Shown here: one piece after another, positions 1 through 6,277 of the stretch
Layout of the letters: each line of letters opens with the position of its first letter
Position numbering within the stretch: the first letter of the stretch is position 1
Source of the DNA: WVWW01 sp041568335
GTDB lineage: Bacteria; Acidobacteriota; Polarisedimenticolia; Polarisedimenticolales; Polarisedimenticolaceae
DNA: 7,938 nucleotides
Assembly (NCBI GenBank): GCA_041568335.1
Contig: JBFFZZ010000135.1
Coordinates: forward strand, 1-7,938
Direction of reading: 5' to 3'
Notes under the pieces: generated by a model
The model's input: the letters and a program-made list of their open reading frames with translations, nothing else
What the model was told of the DNA's origin: nothing
Database searches by the model: none
Program-made: the position numbers and the translations under genes

Positions 1-53
1 AAAAACACTGCCATCCAGGGCAAAAACCGATGATTGACGCTCGGCGCGCCGCG

Positions 54-81
54 TTGACCCTTTAAAAGACGCTGTGATACC
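54..81 (+). promoter_or_regulatory. Possible sigma70-type promoter of the operon
   Basis: TTGACC (54-59) matches the -35 consensus TTGACA at five of six bases. It is followed after 16 bp by GATACC (76-81), which keeps only the central ATA of TATAAT. A TG at 73-74 gives the TGn of an extended -10 element. Transcription would start near 88, giving a leader of about 170 nt before phoH. A 10-bp palindrome CGGCGCGCCG (42-51) lies just upstream. The -10 is weak, so this is a best candidate rather than a certain site. Confidence 0.35.
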
Positions 82-188
82 GTGCTCGACGGACTTGATT
101 TTTCCGGGGCGGGCGTTATCCATCCCCAGAGAGGGGGGCGGCTTGACCGTCGACCCTGACGAGGAGGGCTGAGAACGGCGCGGAAACC

Positions 189-210
189 GCCGGCCGGTCA
201 CCCGGTCGGC
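189..210 (+). promoter_or_regulatory. GC-rich hairpin in the phoH leader
   Basis: GCCGGCCGG (189-197) pairs with CCGGTCGGC (202-210) around the four-base loop TCAC. This gives a 9-bp stem with one G-U pair in RNA. No T-run follows (next bases TCGTTCGAA), so it is not a classical intrinsic terminator. It lies 47 nt before the phoH start and could affect leader stability or translation. Hairpins arise by chance in GC-rich DNA, so a function is inferred only from position. Confidence 0.4.
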
Positions 211-242
211 TCGTTCGAATCACGGGACCGCTCCACCCGTGC

Positions 243-254
243 TCAGGCGCCTGA
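243..254. promoter_or_regulatory. Perfect 12-bp palindrome overlapping the phoH ribosome binding region
   Basis: TCAGGCGCCTGA is its own reverse complement and ends three bases before the phoH ATG. Its AGG (245-247) is the only Shine-Dalgarno-like triplet at usable distance (10 nt) from the start. The element could be a repressor site or, as RNA, a short 4-bp stem covering the AGG. The TGA at its right end (252-254) is in frame with phoH and blocks any longer phoH start. Confidence 0.35.
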
Positions 255-257
255 CCC

Positions 258-1274
258 ATGAGAACCATCACCTTGGACGCCCGGGTAATCCGATCGATCT
301 CCGATCATTACGAAGAAGCGCTCCGCCTGATCGAAGACAGGTTTCGTGTCAAGCTCGCCGCGCGTGGATCCGAAGTTTCGGTCACGCATGACGGGAACGG
401 TGCGCCCGAACGGGTCGGGGACGTCGTCTCCCTGCTCGAGGACCTTGCCGTCCTTCACGATCGCGGGATCCAGCTCAGCCGCTCCGATCTCAAGACGGCC
501 ATCCGCCTCAAGCAGCGCGAACCCGATACGAAGATCGTGCGGCATTTCGTCGATGCGCGCATCGAGACCCCGTCGCGCAAGAGCATCGTCGGCCGGTCCC
601 GCAATCAACGGCTGTACATCGAGGCGATCCGCGACAACGACCTGGTCTTCGGGATCGGCCCCGCCGGAACGGGCAAGACCTACCTGGCCGTCGCGATGGC
701 GGTGTCGTTGCTGGACCAGAAGAAGGTCAAGCGGATCATCCTCACACGGCCCGCGGTCGAAGCGGGGGAGAACCTGGGTTTCCTCCCGGGCGATCTGTCC
801 GCCAAGGTCGACCCCTACCTGCGTCCCTTGTACGACGCGCTGTACGACATGCTCGAGCCGCATCGCGCCGAACGGTTGCTCGATCAGGGCACGATCGAGG
901 TGGCGCCGCTGGCGTTCATGCGCGGCCGGACGCTCGACCACTCGGTCATGATCCTGGATGAGGCGCAGAACACGACGTCGGAACAGATGAAGATGTTCCT
1001 CACGCGCATCGGCTTCGGTTCGAAGGCGGTGGTCACGGGCGACGTCACGCAGATCGATCTGCCGTCGCAGAAGAGCTCGGGGCTGATCGAGGCGCGGCCG
1101 ATCGTCAGCGACATCGCGGGAATCCGGTTCATCGAGTTCGACGAGAAGGACGTCGTCCGCCACCCGCTGGTCCAACGCATCGTGCGAGCGTACGACCGGT
1201 ATCGGCGTCCGGAGGAACCGGCGGCCGACGCCAAGACGACGCCCGCTGAAGACGGTGTCTCCCCGGTCCGATGA
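258..1274 (+). CDS. phoH: PhoH family ATPase (YbeZ-like)
   Basis: This is a cytoplasmic P-loop ATPase of the PhoH/YbeZ family, related to the nucleotide-binding half of superfamily 1 helicases; the family is linked to RNA metabolism and to YbeY. The 338-residue product has the usual length. Residues about 12-70 resemble the KH-like N-terminal part (segments LIEDRFRVKLAARG and VSLLEDL). The ATPase core carries Walker A GPAGTGKT (134-141), Walker B MILDEAQN (231-238) with the acidic pair D234-E235, and VVTGDVTQIDLP (258-269) as the sensor-like motif. The last 20 residues are a polar tail. ATG 258 is the earliest possible start because TGA 252-254 is in frame just upstream; the ribosome binding site is weak (AGG 245-247). 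It overlaps the next gene by ATGA. In E. coli YbeZ interacts with YbeY, whose gene lies two positions downstream here. Family assignment is very secure; the molecular substrate is not settled. Confidence 0.96.
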   Translation: MRTITLDARVIRSISDHYEEALRLIEDRFRVKLAARGSEVSVTHDGNGAPERVGDVVSLLEDLAVLHDRGIQLSRSDLKTAIRLKQREPDTKIVRHFVDARIETPSRKSIVGRSRNQRLYIEAIRDNDLVFGIGPAGTGKTYLAVAMAVSLLDQKKVKRIILTRPAVEAGENLGFLPGDLSAKVDPYLRPLYDALYDMLEPHRAERLLDQGTIEVAPLAFMRGRTLDHSVMILDEAQNTTSEQMKMFLTRIGFGSKAVVTGDVTQIDLPSQKSSGLIEARPIVSDIAGIRFIEFDEKDVVRHPLVQRIVRAYDRYRRPEEPAADAKTTPAEDGVSPVR

Positions 1275-3622
1275 CGGACAAACCCCCATCACGTGGCTCG
1301 GGCGGCAAGAAAAGCGGCAAGAAAAAAGGCCAGCCCACACGTAAGCTGAGCTTCGCGCCGCGCGTTCGCGATCAGGTGCGTCGTGCCATGGACGGGCTTC
1401 TCGGGTCCGACGTCGGGTGGAGCCTCGCCCTCGTGGCCGTGTCGCTGTTGCTGCTGAGCAACCAGCACTGCGGCATGACGATCGAGCCGTTCGCGCTGGG
1501 GGATATCGCGCCCTACGACATCGTGGCTCCCGAGGAGACCCTCGTCGTCGACAGCACCCTCACCGAGGAGCGGCGGGAGAGCAAGCGGCTGGCCGTCCCC
1601 GACGTCTACGAGCACAACTCGGAACGCGGCGAGCAGCTCGTCGCCGAGATGGCGCTGATCTTCGAACAGGGTCGCGAGCGCCTCGAAGCGGGTGGTGACC
1701 TGGATCCGGTCGCGCGCGAGGCCCTGCTCAAGAACGCCCTGGGCGACAGCGTCCCCGAAGCGGCGCTGGCGGTCCTGGTGCAGGAACGCTTTTCGCCGGG
1801 CCTGCAACGCGCGCTCAGCGAGGCGGTCGGCTGGTCCATGCGCGGGCTGGTCGTCGGGAACAAGGCGGTCCTCGAGCGGGCCGACTCGATCGCCTTGATC
1901 CAGCTCCCGTCGCGCCGCGAAGAAGTGCTGACGGACTACGGTGCGATCGTCGATGTGAGCGCCGCTCGCGAAGATCTCCGCCGCGAGGTTGCGGGGCGGC
2001 TGGATCTGCGCGCGGCCGCGGAGCAGGCGCTGGCCGATTTCGCCGCGTCGTTCGTGGATGCCAACGTCGTCTTCGATTCCGACCAGACCCAGCAGCGACG
2101 GGCCGCCGCCGTCGCCGGGGTTCCGCCGGTGACGGTGCGGCTCCCCCGCGGGCACGTGCTGGCCAAGAAGGGCGAGCGTCTGAGCGCGGCGGCGATCGAG
2201 CGCATCGACGCCGCGCGCAACCGCGTCCAGGGCGGTCTCGGCTTGCACGGCTGGGCCTCGATCCTGCTGGTCCTCAGCATGCTGGCGTTCTTTCTCTACC
2301 GCTACAGCGCCTACCATCAACGAAACTACAAAAAGCACGAGCACCTGCACGCGCTCCTGGTGTTGATGCTGGTGCTCGTGTTGTTCCTGACACGCGCGAT
2401 CCAGTGGGTCGCGCGCGAGGCCATCGAGAACCTCAGCGAGCCGTTCAATCAGCTCGATGCCTACACCTACCTGATCCCGCTCGGCGCCGGCGCCATCATC
2501 GTGGCCTTGCTGGCCAACGGCCGCATCGCGACCGTCTACATCGCGTTCGCCTCGCTGCTCTTCGGTGCGATGAACGGCTACGACTTTTACGCGATGGCCT
2601 GGGCGATGCTGGTCCAGCTTTCCGGCATCTACGCGATTTCCGCCTACAGCGCGCGTACCGCGCTCCTGCGGGCCGGGGTCGTCGTCGGGAGCGCGGGGGC
2701 GATCCTCGCGCTCGCGGTCGAGGTGCTACGCGGCGAAACGGATTCGCTGGCGTACTCGCTGTACGGGGCGACGCTGGCCTTCATCGGCGGCGCCGTGGGG
2801 GTCGGCCTGCTGATCTCGTTCCTGCTCCCTTTGCTCGAGCGGTTGTTCCACGTCCTGACCGATGTGCGGTTGCTGGAGCTGTCCAACGTGGACAACCCGT
2901 TGCTCCAGCAGCTCGCCGTCAAGGCCCCGGGCTCGTACAACCATTCCCTCGTCGTCGGCACGCTGGCCGAGGAGGGCGCGCGAGCGATCGGCGCCAACCC
3001 GCTGTTCTGCCGCGTCGCCGCGGTGTATCACGACATCGGGAAGATCAACCACCCGGAGTACTACGTCGAGAATCAGCGCGGCCATAATCCCCACGACCGG
3101 CTGACACCGTCGATGTCCGCGCTGGTCATCGCCTCGCATGTCAAAGACGGGATCAAGCTCGCCCGCGAGGCCGGGCTTCCCGATCAGATCATCGACATCA
3201 TCCCGCAGCATCACGACACGAAGCTGATGACCTACTTCTACGAGAAGGCCAAGTCGATGACGGACCCGGGGCTCGGGCCGGTGAAGGAGGAGGACTTCCG
3301 CTATCCCGGACCCAAGCCGCAGACGCGCGAGGCCGCGATCTTCATGCTCGCCGACTCGATCGAGGCCGCCGCTCGCACGATCGACGAGCCGACCTCCAAC
3401 CGACTCAAGGAAATGATCTCGAAGATCACGAATTCCATCGTGCTGGACGGTCAGCTCGATCACTGTGACCTCACGTTCGCCGATCTCGAACGCATCCAGC
3501 AGGCGTTCCATCGATTGCTCGTCGGGATGTACCACCATCGTGTGGATTACCCCGGGTTCGATTTCGGCAACCGCCCCAAGACCGAGCCGAAGGTCGAAGC
3601 GACCGACGGCGCTCCCGGGTGA
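1271..3622 (+). CDS. pgpH: 7TM-HD domain protein, cyclic di-AMP phosphodiesterase PgpH/YqfF type
   Basis: This membrane phosphodiesterase is predicted to hydrolyse cyclic di-AMP to pApA, the activity known for Listeria PgpH. Residues 1-45 are a basic cytosolic tail. A first membrane segment (about 48-64) leads into a large extracytoplasmic sensor domain (about 65-322, 7TMR-HDED type) ending in the typical GHVLAKKGERLS stretch (294-305). Seven membrane helices follow (about 327-522), then a cytosolic HD domain with the full metal set: H558 (SYNHS), H587-D588 (YHDIGK), H623 (ASHVKDG), H647-H648 (PQHHDT) and D695 (LADSIEA). The length of 783 residues is normal for the family. ATG overlaps the phoH stop (ATGA) and has no clear Shine-Dalgarno sequence, so translation is probably coupled. 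With every HD ligand present the enzyme should be active; substrate specificity is inferred from the family. Confidence 0.94.
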   Translation: MTDKPPSRGSGGKKSGKKKGQPTRKLSFAPRVRDQVRRAMDGLLGSDVGWSLALVAVSLLLLSNQHCGMTIEPFALGDIAPYDIVAPEETLVVDSTLTEERRESKRLAVPDVYEHNSERGEQLVAEMALIFEQGRERLEAGGDLDPVAREALLKNALGDSVPEAALAVLVQERFSPGLQRALSEAVGWSMRGLVVGNKAVLERADSIALIQLPSRREEVLTDYGAIVDVSAAREDLRREVAGRLDLRAAAEQALADFAASFVDANVVFDSDQTQQRRAAAVAGVPPVTVRLPRGHVLAKKGERLSAAAIERIDAARNRVQGGLGLHGWASILLVLSMLAFFLYRYSAYHQRNYKKHEHLHALLVLMLVLVLFLTRAIQWVAREAIENLSEPFNQLDAYTYLIPLGAGAIIVALLANGRIATVYIAFASLLFGAMNGYDFYAMAWAMLVQLSGIYAISAYSARTALLRAGVVVGSAGAILALAVEVLRGETDSLAYSLYGATLAFIGGAVGVGLLISFLLPLLERLFHVLTDVRLLELSNVDNPLLQQLAVKAPGSYNHSLVVGTLAEEGARAIGANPLFCRVAAVYHDIGKINHPEYYVENQRGHNPHDRLTPSMSALVIASHVKDGIKLAREAGLPDQIIDIIPQHHDTKLMTYFYEKAKSMTDPGLGPVKEEDFRYPGPKPQTREAAIFMLADSIEAAARTIDEPTSNRLKEMISKITNSIVLDGQLDHCDLTFADLERIQQAFHRLLVGMYHHRVDYPGFDFGNRPKTEPKVEATDGAPG
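1304..1327 (+). repeat. 12-bp imperfect tandem repeat in the 5' end of pgpH
   Basis: GGCAAGAAAAGC (1304-1315) is followed directly by GGCAAGAAAAAA (1316-1327), identical in the first 10 of 12 bases. The two units encode GKKS and GKKK (residues 12-19) in the basic N-terminal tail. The second unit ends in a run of six A, unusual in this GC-rich context and a possible site of slippage. The repeat probably arose by local duplication in an unconstrained tail. Confidence 0.6.
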
Positions 3623-4071
3623 ACTTGTTGGAAACGACGCTGCTCAACCGTCAGAGAAAGGTGGCCGTCGATCGGGCCGGCCTCGAGAGGTTCCTCGGTC
3701 GTTTGATCCGCCGCGTACCGGCAGAAGGAGCCCAGGCCTGGAGCGTCTGTCTGGTCTCGGATCGGCGCATCCGGCAGCTCAACCGCGACTACCGGGCGAT
3801 CGATCGCGTGACCGATGTGCTCTCGTTCCCCGGCGATTCGGAGCCCGACCCGGACGGGAGCCTGTATCTCGGCGACGTCGTCATCTCGGTTTCCACGGCG
3901 GAGCGGGCCGCCGGCCTCAACGGGCACTCGTTGCAACGCGAGCTGCAGATTCTGGCGCTGCACGGCTACCTCCACCTACTCGGGTACGACCACGAGACCG
4001 ACGGCGGACGCATGTTGCGATTGCAACGCAAGCTCCAGCGTGAGCTGATCGACACGGAGGCGGCGCGATGA
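3619..4071 (+). CDS. ybeY: Endoribonuclease YbeY, rRNA maturation factor
   Basis: YbeY is a small zinc-dependent cytoplasmic endoribonuclease needed for 16S rRNA 3'-end maturation and 70S quality control in the bacteria studied. The 150-residue product shows the family signature HGYLHLLGYDH, with zinc ligands H115, H119 and H125. It also has the conserved LNRDYR segment (54-59) containing R59, and TDVLSFP (65-71) followed by LGDVVIS (84-90). The chosen start is GTG 3619, which gives a normal N-terminus and a GTGA overlap with the pgpH stop. There is no clear Shine-Dalgarno sequence, so expression probably depends on coupling to pgpH. Its stop overlaps the next gene (ATGA). Neighbours phoH and era encode known functional partners of YbeY. 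No key residue is missing. Confidence 0.96.
   Translation: MNLLETTLLNRQRKVAVDRAGLERFLGRLIRRVPAEGAQAWSVCLVSDRRIRQLNRDYRAIDRVTDVLSFPGDSEPDPDGSLYLGDVVISVSTAERAAGLNGHSLQRELQILALHGYLHLLGYDHETDGGRMLRLQRKLQRELIDTEAAR
4056..4060 (+). promoter_or_regulatory. Ribosome binding site of the CorC-like gene
   Basis: GGAGG lies 7 nt before ATG 4068, inside the end of ybeY. It supports this start, which overlaps the ybeY stop as ATGA. Confidence 0.75.
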
Positions 4072-5339
4072 GCGAGCTTGCGGCCAACCTGTCGCTCGGC
4101 GCCTCGGCGCTGCTTCTCATGGCGCTCCACTTCGGTCTGAGCGTGGCGCTGGCATCGGCCGCGGGTCTGAGTCACGTGGCCCTGCAGCGACTCGGAAACG
4201 AATACGGAGAAAGACACGCCTTCGTCCAGGGGCTCGGAGAGCCGACATCGACCCACCGTCTGGCGGGCTCACTGCTACGCTCGGTCGCGCTGTTCGGGGC
4301 CGTCGTTTGCGGTGGCTTGCTGGCCATTCGCGTCGAGTCGGCCATCCCCTGGCCGGGGGTCGTCGCCATCGTCGCCATCTCGGGCACGCTCGCCGATCAT
4401 CTCGTCGCGCGCGGTCTGGCGGAATGGAAACCGAAGACCGCGCTCCGCTCGACGACCTGGATCCTCCGCCTGGCCCATCTCGTGGCGTTCCCGATCGTCG
4501 CTCCGATCGGTTTCTGGCTCGGTTGGTGCGGGTCGAACGGTCAAACGGAAGAGGAGCGTGAAGGGGAACAAGAAGAGGAAGTCGCGGCCCTGATCGAGGT
4601 CGGCGAGCGCGAGGGGCTGCTCGAGGCCGATGAGAGCCGCATGGTCCGTGGCATCGTCGACCTCGACGAAACGGTCGTTCGCGAGCTGATGACCCCGCGA
4701 ACCGAGATCGTCGCCGTGGACGTCCATACGAGCGTTCGCGAGGCCCGCCGCGTGTTCCTCGATGCCGGCCACTCGCGGCTTCCCATGTACGAGGGTTCGA
4801 TCGACAACGTCGTCGGGATCCTGCACTCGCGGGACCTGTTTCGCGCCTGGGACGCCGGTGACGATGCGGATACCGTCAAGGCCTACGTCAGGAAAGCGCC
4901 GTTCGTTCCCGAATCGCTGTCGGCACGCGAGTTGCTCCACGAGATGCGCAAGCGGACGCATCTGGCAATGGTCGTGGACGAGTACGGCGGTGTCGCGGGC
5001 CTGGTGACGCTCGAGGATCTTCTGGAGGAGATCGTCGGCGACATTCGCGACGAGCACGAGACCGTCGAAGTCATGATGCGCTCGGAAGCCAACGGAAACT
5101 GGATCGTCAACGCCGCCGTCCACGTGAAGGAGATCGAGGAGGTCTTCGGGATCGAGTTCGACGGCCGCGACTTCGACACGGTCGGCGGCCTGGTCGTCTC
5201 CGCGTTCGGCAGGGTGCCGGCGGCCGGCGAGCGAGTTCAGATCGGCGGTCTCGACGTCGAGGTCCTCGAGGCTGATCAAAAACGCGTGCAGCTCGTGCGG
5301 CTGAGTGCGCAGGAAGAATCGGCCGAGGAGCTCGCATGA
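4068..5339 (+). CDS. CBS-pair membrane protein of the CorC/HlyC (CNNM-like) family
   Basis: This 423-residue protein has about four hydrophobic helices (roughly 9-34, 67-88, 93-112, 131-153) and a strongly acidic linker (159-171). A CBS-domain pair follows (about 205-265 and 275-330, with ELMTPRTEIVAVD at 206-218, SRLPMYEG at 236-243 and VVDEYGGVAGLVTLEDLLEE at 302-321). The C-terminal CorC/HlyC transporter-associated domain spans about 335-412, with FDTVGGLV at 369-376. Relatives are implicated in magnesium or cobalt efflux and binding of adenine nucleotides by the CBS pair. The membrane part aligns only loosely in memory with the DUF21/CNNM domain: I do not see the usual Ser/Glu-rich SASE-type motif of the first helix, so transport activity is uncertain. 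It has a good ribosome binding site and overlaps both neighbours by 4 bp. The C-terminal assignment is secure; the membrane domain call is weaker. Confidence 0.88.
   Translation: MSELAANLSLGASALLLMALHFGLSVALASAAGLSHVALQRLGNEYGERHAFVQGLGEPTSTHRLAGSLLRSVALFGAVVCGGLLAIRVESAIPWPGVVAIVAISGTLADHLVARGLAEWKPKTALRSTTWILRLAHLVAFPIVAPIGFWLGWCGSNGQTEEEREGEQEEEVAALIEVGEREGLLEADESRMVRGIVDLDETVVRELMTPRTEIVAVDVHTSVREARRVFLDAGHSRLPMYEGSIDNVVGILHSRDLFRAWDAGDDADTVKAYVRKAPFVPESLSARELLHEMRKRTHLAMVVDEYGGVAGLVTLEDLLEEIVGDIRDEHETVEVMMRSEANGNWIVNAAVHVKEIEEVFGIEFDGRDFDTVGGLVVSAFGRVPAAGERVQIGGLDVEVLEADQKRVQLVRLSAQEESAEELA
5325..5330 (+). promoter_or_regulatory. Ribosome binding site of era
   Basis: GAGGAG lies 5 nt before ATG 5336, within the end of the CorC-like gene. 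It fixes the era start at the ATGA overlap. Confidence 0.75.
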
Positions 5340-6229
5340 CCGCGAACCGGTCCGGCACCGTCGCGCTGACCGGTTGGACCAACGTCGGGAAGTCGACCCT
5401 GCTGAACCGGCTCGTCGGCACGAAGATCGCCGCGGTCGCCGGCGCGGCACAAACGACGCGTCACCGCATCACGGGTGTCCGCCACCTCGAGGGACGCGGT
5501 CAGATCGCGTTCGTCGATACGCCCGGCTGGCATCGGCCCAAGCACCGGATGAACCGCCGGATGGTCGAGCTGACGCGTTCGACACTCGGCGGCGTCGACT
5601 GTGTCGCCTGGCTGATCGACGCCTCGCGCGGGATCGGCGGCGGCGACCGCGAGGTCGCGGAGACCCTGCGCAAGCTCAAGGCGCCGCAGGTCGCGGTGCT
5701 CAACAAGATCGACCTGGTGGGGCGCAAGTCGAAACTGCTTCCGATGATGCAGGAAATCGCGGGTTGGGCGACGTTTAAAGAGATCGTCCCGATCTGTGCC
5801 GTGAACGGCGACGGTTGTGACGCTCTCGTCGAGGTGTTGTTGCAACAGTTGCCGCCGGGTCCGCCGCTCTACGACCGGGAGTACCTGACCGATCAGAGTC
5901 AGCGCCAAATGGTCTCGGAGCTGGTTCGCGAACAACTCGTGCGCCAGACCCGCGAAGAGCTCCCGCATGCAACCGCGGTCGTCATCGAGAGCTGGAACGA
6001 GAACGACAAGGAGCTCGTCCGAATTGCCGCAACGGTGCTGGTGGATCGGGAATCGCAAAAGAAGATCGTGATCGGGTCCCAGGGCTCGGTGCTCAAGAAA
6101 GTCGGCAGCGCGGCCCGCGTCGAGATCGAACGGCTGCTCGATCGCCGCGTGTTCCTCGAGTTGTGGGTCAAGGTGCGCCAAGACTGGCGCGAAGACGAGT
6201 CCACCTTACGGGAAATCGGGTTGAGCTGA
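5336..6229 (+). CDS. era: GTPase Era, 30S ribosomal subunit assembly factor
   Basis: Era is an essential GTPase that binds the 3' end of 16S rRNA and guides 30S assembly. The 297-residue product has the normal length and order. The GTPase domain carries a P-loop GWTNVGKST (13-21), switch QTTRHRITGV (39-48), DTPG (61-64) and NKID (123-126), with a G5-like CAVNGDG (154-160). A C-terminal KH domain (about 205-285) contains VIGSQGSVLKKVGSAAR (245-261), whose GSQG is the RNA-binding GxxG loop. The P-loop is unusual: most Era proteins read GRPNVGKS, here RP is WT. The G5 Ser of the common SA is Cys. Catalytically important N16, G18, K19 and S20 are retained, so the protein should bind GTP. Its start overlaps the previous gene and a 48-bp gap follows, the only real gap in the operon. 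Confidence 0.96.
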   Translation: MTANRSGTVALTGWTNVGKSTLLNRLVGTKIAAVAGAAQTTRHRITGVRHLEGRGQIAFVDTPGWHRPKHRMNRRMVELTRSTLGGVDCVAWLIDASRGIGGGDREVAETLRKLKAPQVAVLNKIDLVGRKSKLLPMMQEIAGWATFKEIVPICAVNGDGCDALVEVLLQQLPPGPPLYDREYLTDQSQRQMVSELVREQLVRQTREELPHATAVVIESWNENDKELVRIAATVLVDRESQKKIVIGSQGSVLKKVGSAARVEIERLLDRRVFLELWVKVRQDWREDESTLREIGLS

Positions 6230-6232
6230 CCG

Positions 6233-6249
6233 CCGGCGGGATGCGCCGG
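6233..6249 (+). other. Short GC hairpin between era and recO
   Basis: CCGGCG (6233-6238) and CGCCGG (6244-6249) are perfect inverted arms around the loop GGATG, four bases after the era stop. A G-U pair (6232/6250) can extend the stem. There is no T-tract after it, so intrinsic termination is unlikely. It could mark a processing site, stabilise the upstream mRNA or weakly attenuate. Confidence 0.45.
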
Positions 6250-6251
6250 TC

Positions 6252-6260
6252 TGCTATCAT
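6252..6260 (+). promoter_or_regulatory. Extended -10 promoter element before recO
   Basis: TGC followed by TATCAT (6255-6260) matches the extended -10 form TGnTATAAT with one mismatch in the hexamer. No -35 hexamer is visible at the right distance (6232-6237 is GCCGGC), which an extended -10 can tolerate. Transcription would start near 6267, leaving a leader of about 11 nt before the recO ATG. It lies in the only real intergenic gap of the operon. Confidence 0.45.
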
Positions 6261-6277
6261 GCCGCGCTCGAAACGCC

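Larger units (their letters stand above)
1..257. other. Leader region upstream of phoH, no supportable gene
   Basis: This region holds no convincing coding sequence. Frames 1 and 3 are closed by stops at 31-33 and 63-65, and frame 2 is open only from 38 to 172 without an ATG or a convincing ribosome binding site. It is noticeably more AT-rich at the left end (A-runs at 1-5 and 23-27, TTTAAAA at 61-67) than the genes that follow, as expected of a promoter region. The right part holds a hairpin and a palindrome listed separately. The C-terminus of an unidentified upstream gene could occupy the first 30-65 bases, but nothing recognisable supports it. Confidence 0.6.

Noticed and set aside
1..65. 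C-terminal end of an upstream gene such as miaB
   Set aside because: Frame 3 is open to the stop at 63-65, but its 20 residues match nothing I can recognise.
34..66. Alternative promoter TTGACG (34-39) with TTTAAA (61-66)
   Set aside because: The spacer is 21 bp, too long for a sigma70 promoter.
74..172. Small open frame starting at GTG 74 (32 codons) or TTG 143 (9 codons)
   Set aside because: There is no convincing start signal or recognisable product; the GTG overlaps the candidate promoter. It may simply be random open sequence.
1322..1328. AAAAAAG heptamer as a possible -1 frameshift site in pgpH
   Set aside because: The reading frame is AAA-AAA-GGC, so the heptamer is not in the X-XXY-YYZ phase needed, and no shifted product of interest follows.
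243..1340. Long minus-strand open frame (365 codons) opposite phoH
   Set aside because: It mirrors the codon bias of phoH, is rich in Arg, Asp and Leu, and has no recognisable domain. phoH on the other strand is unambiguous.
1289..2350. Minus-strand open frame (353 codons) opposite pgpH
   Set aside because: It is an antisense shadow of a GC-rich gene, with no motif and no ribosome binding site seen.
4275..5450. Minus-strand open frame (391 codons) opposite the CorC-like gene and era
   Set aside because: It crosses the junction of two clear + strand genes and has low-complexity Arg/Asp-rich composition.
6233..6260. Intrinsic terminator after era
   Set aside because: The stem is short and followed by TCTGCTATCAT rather than a run of T.
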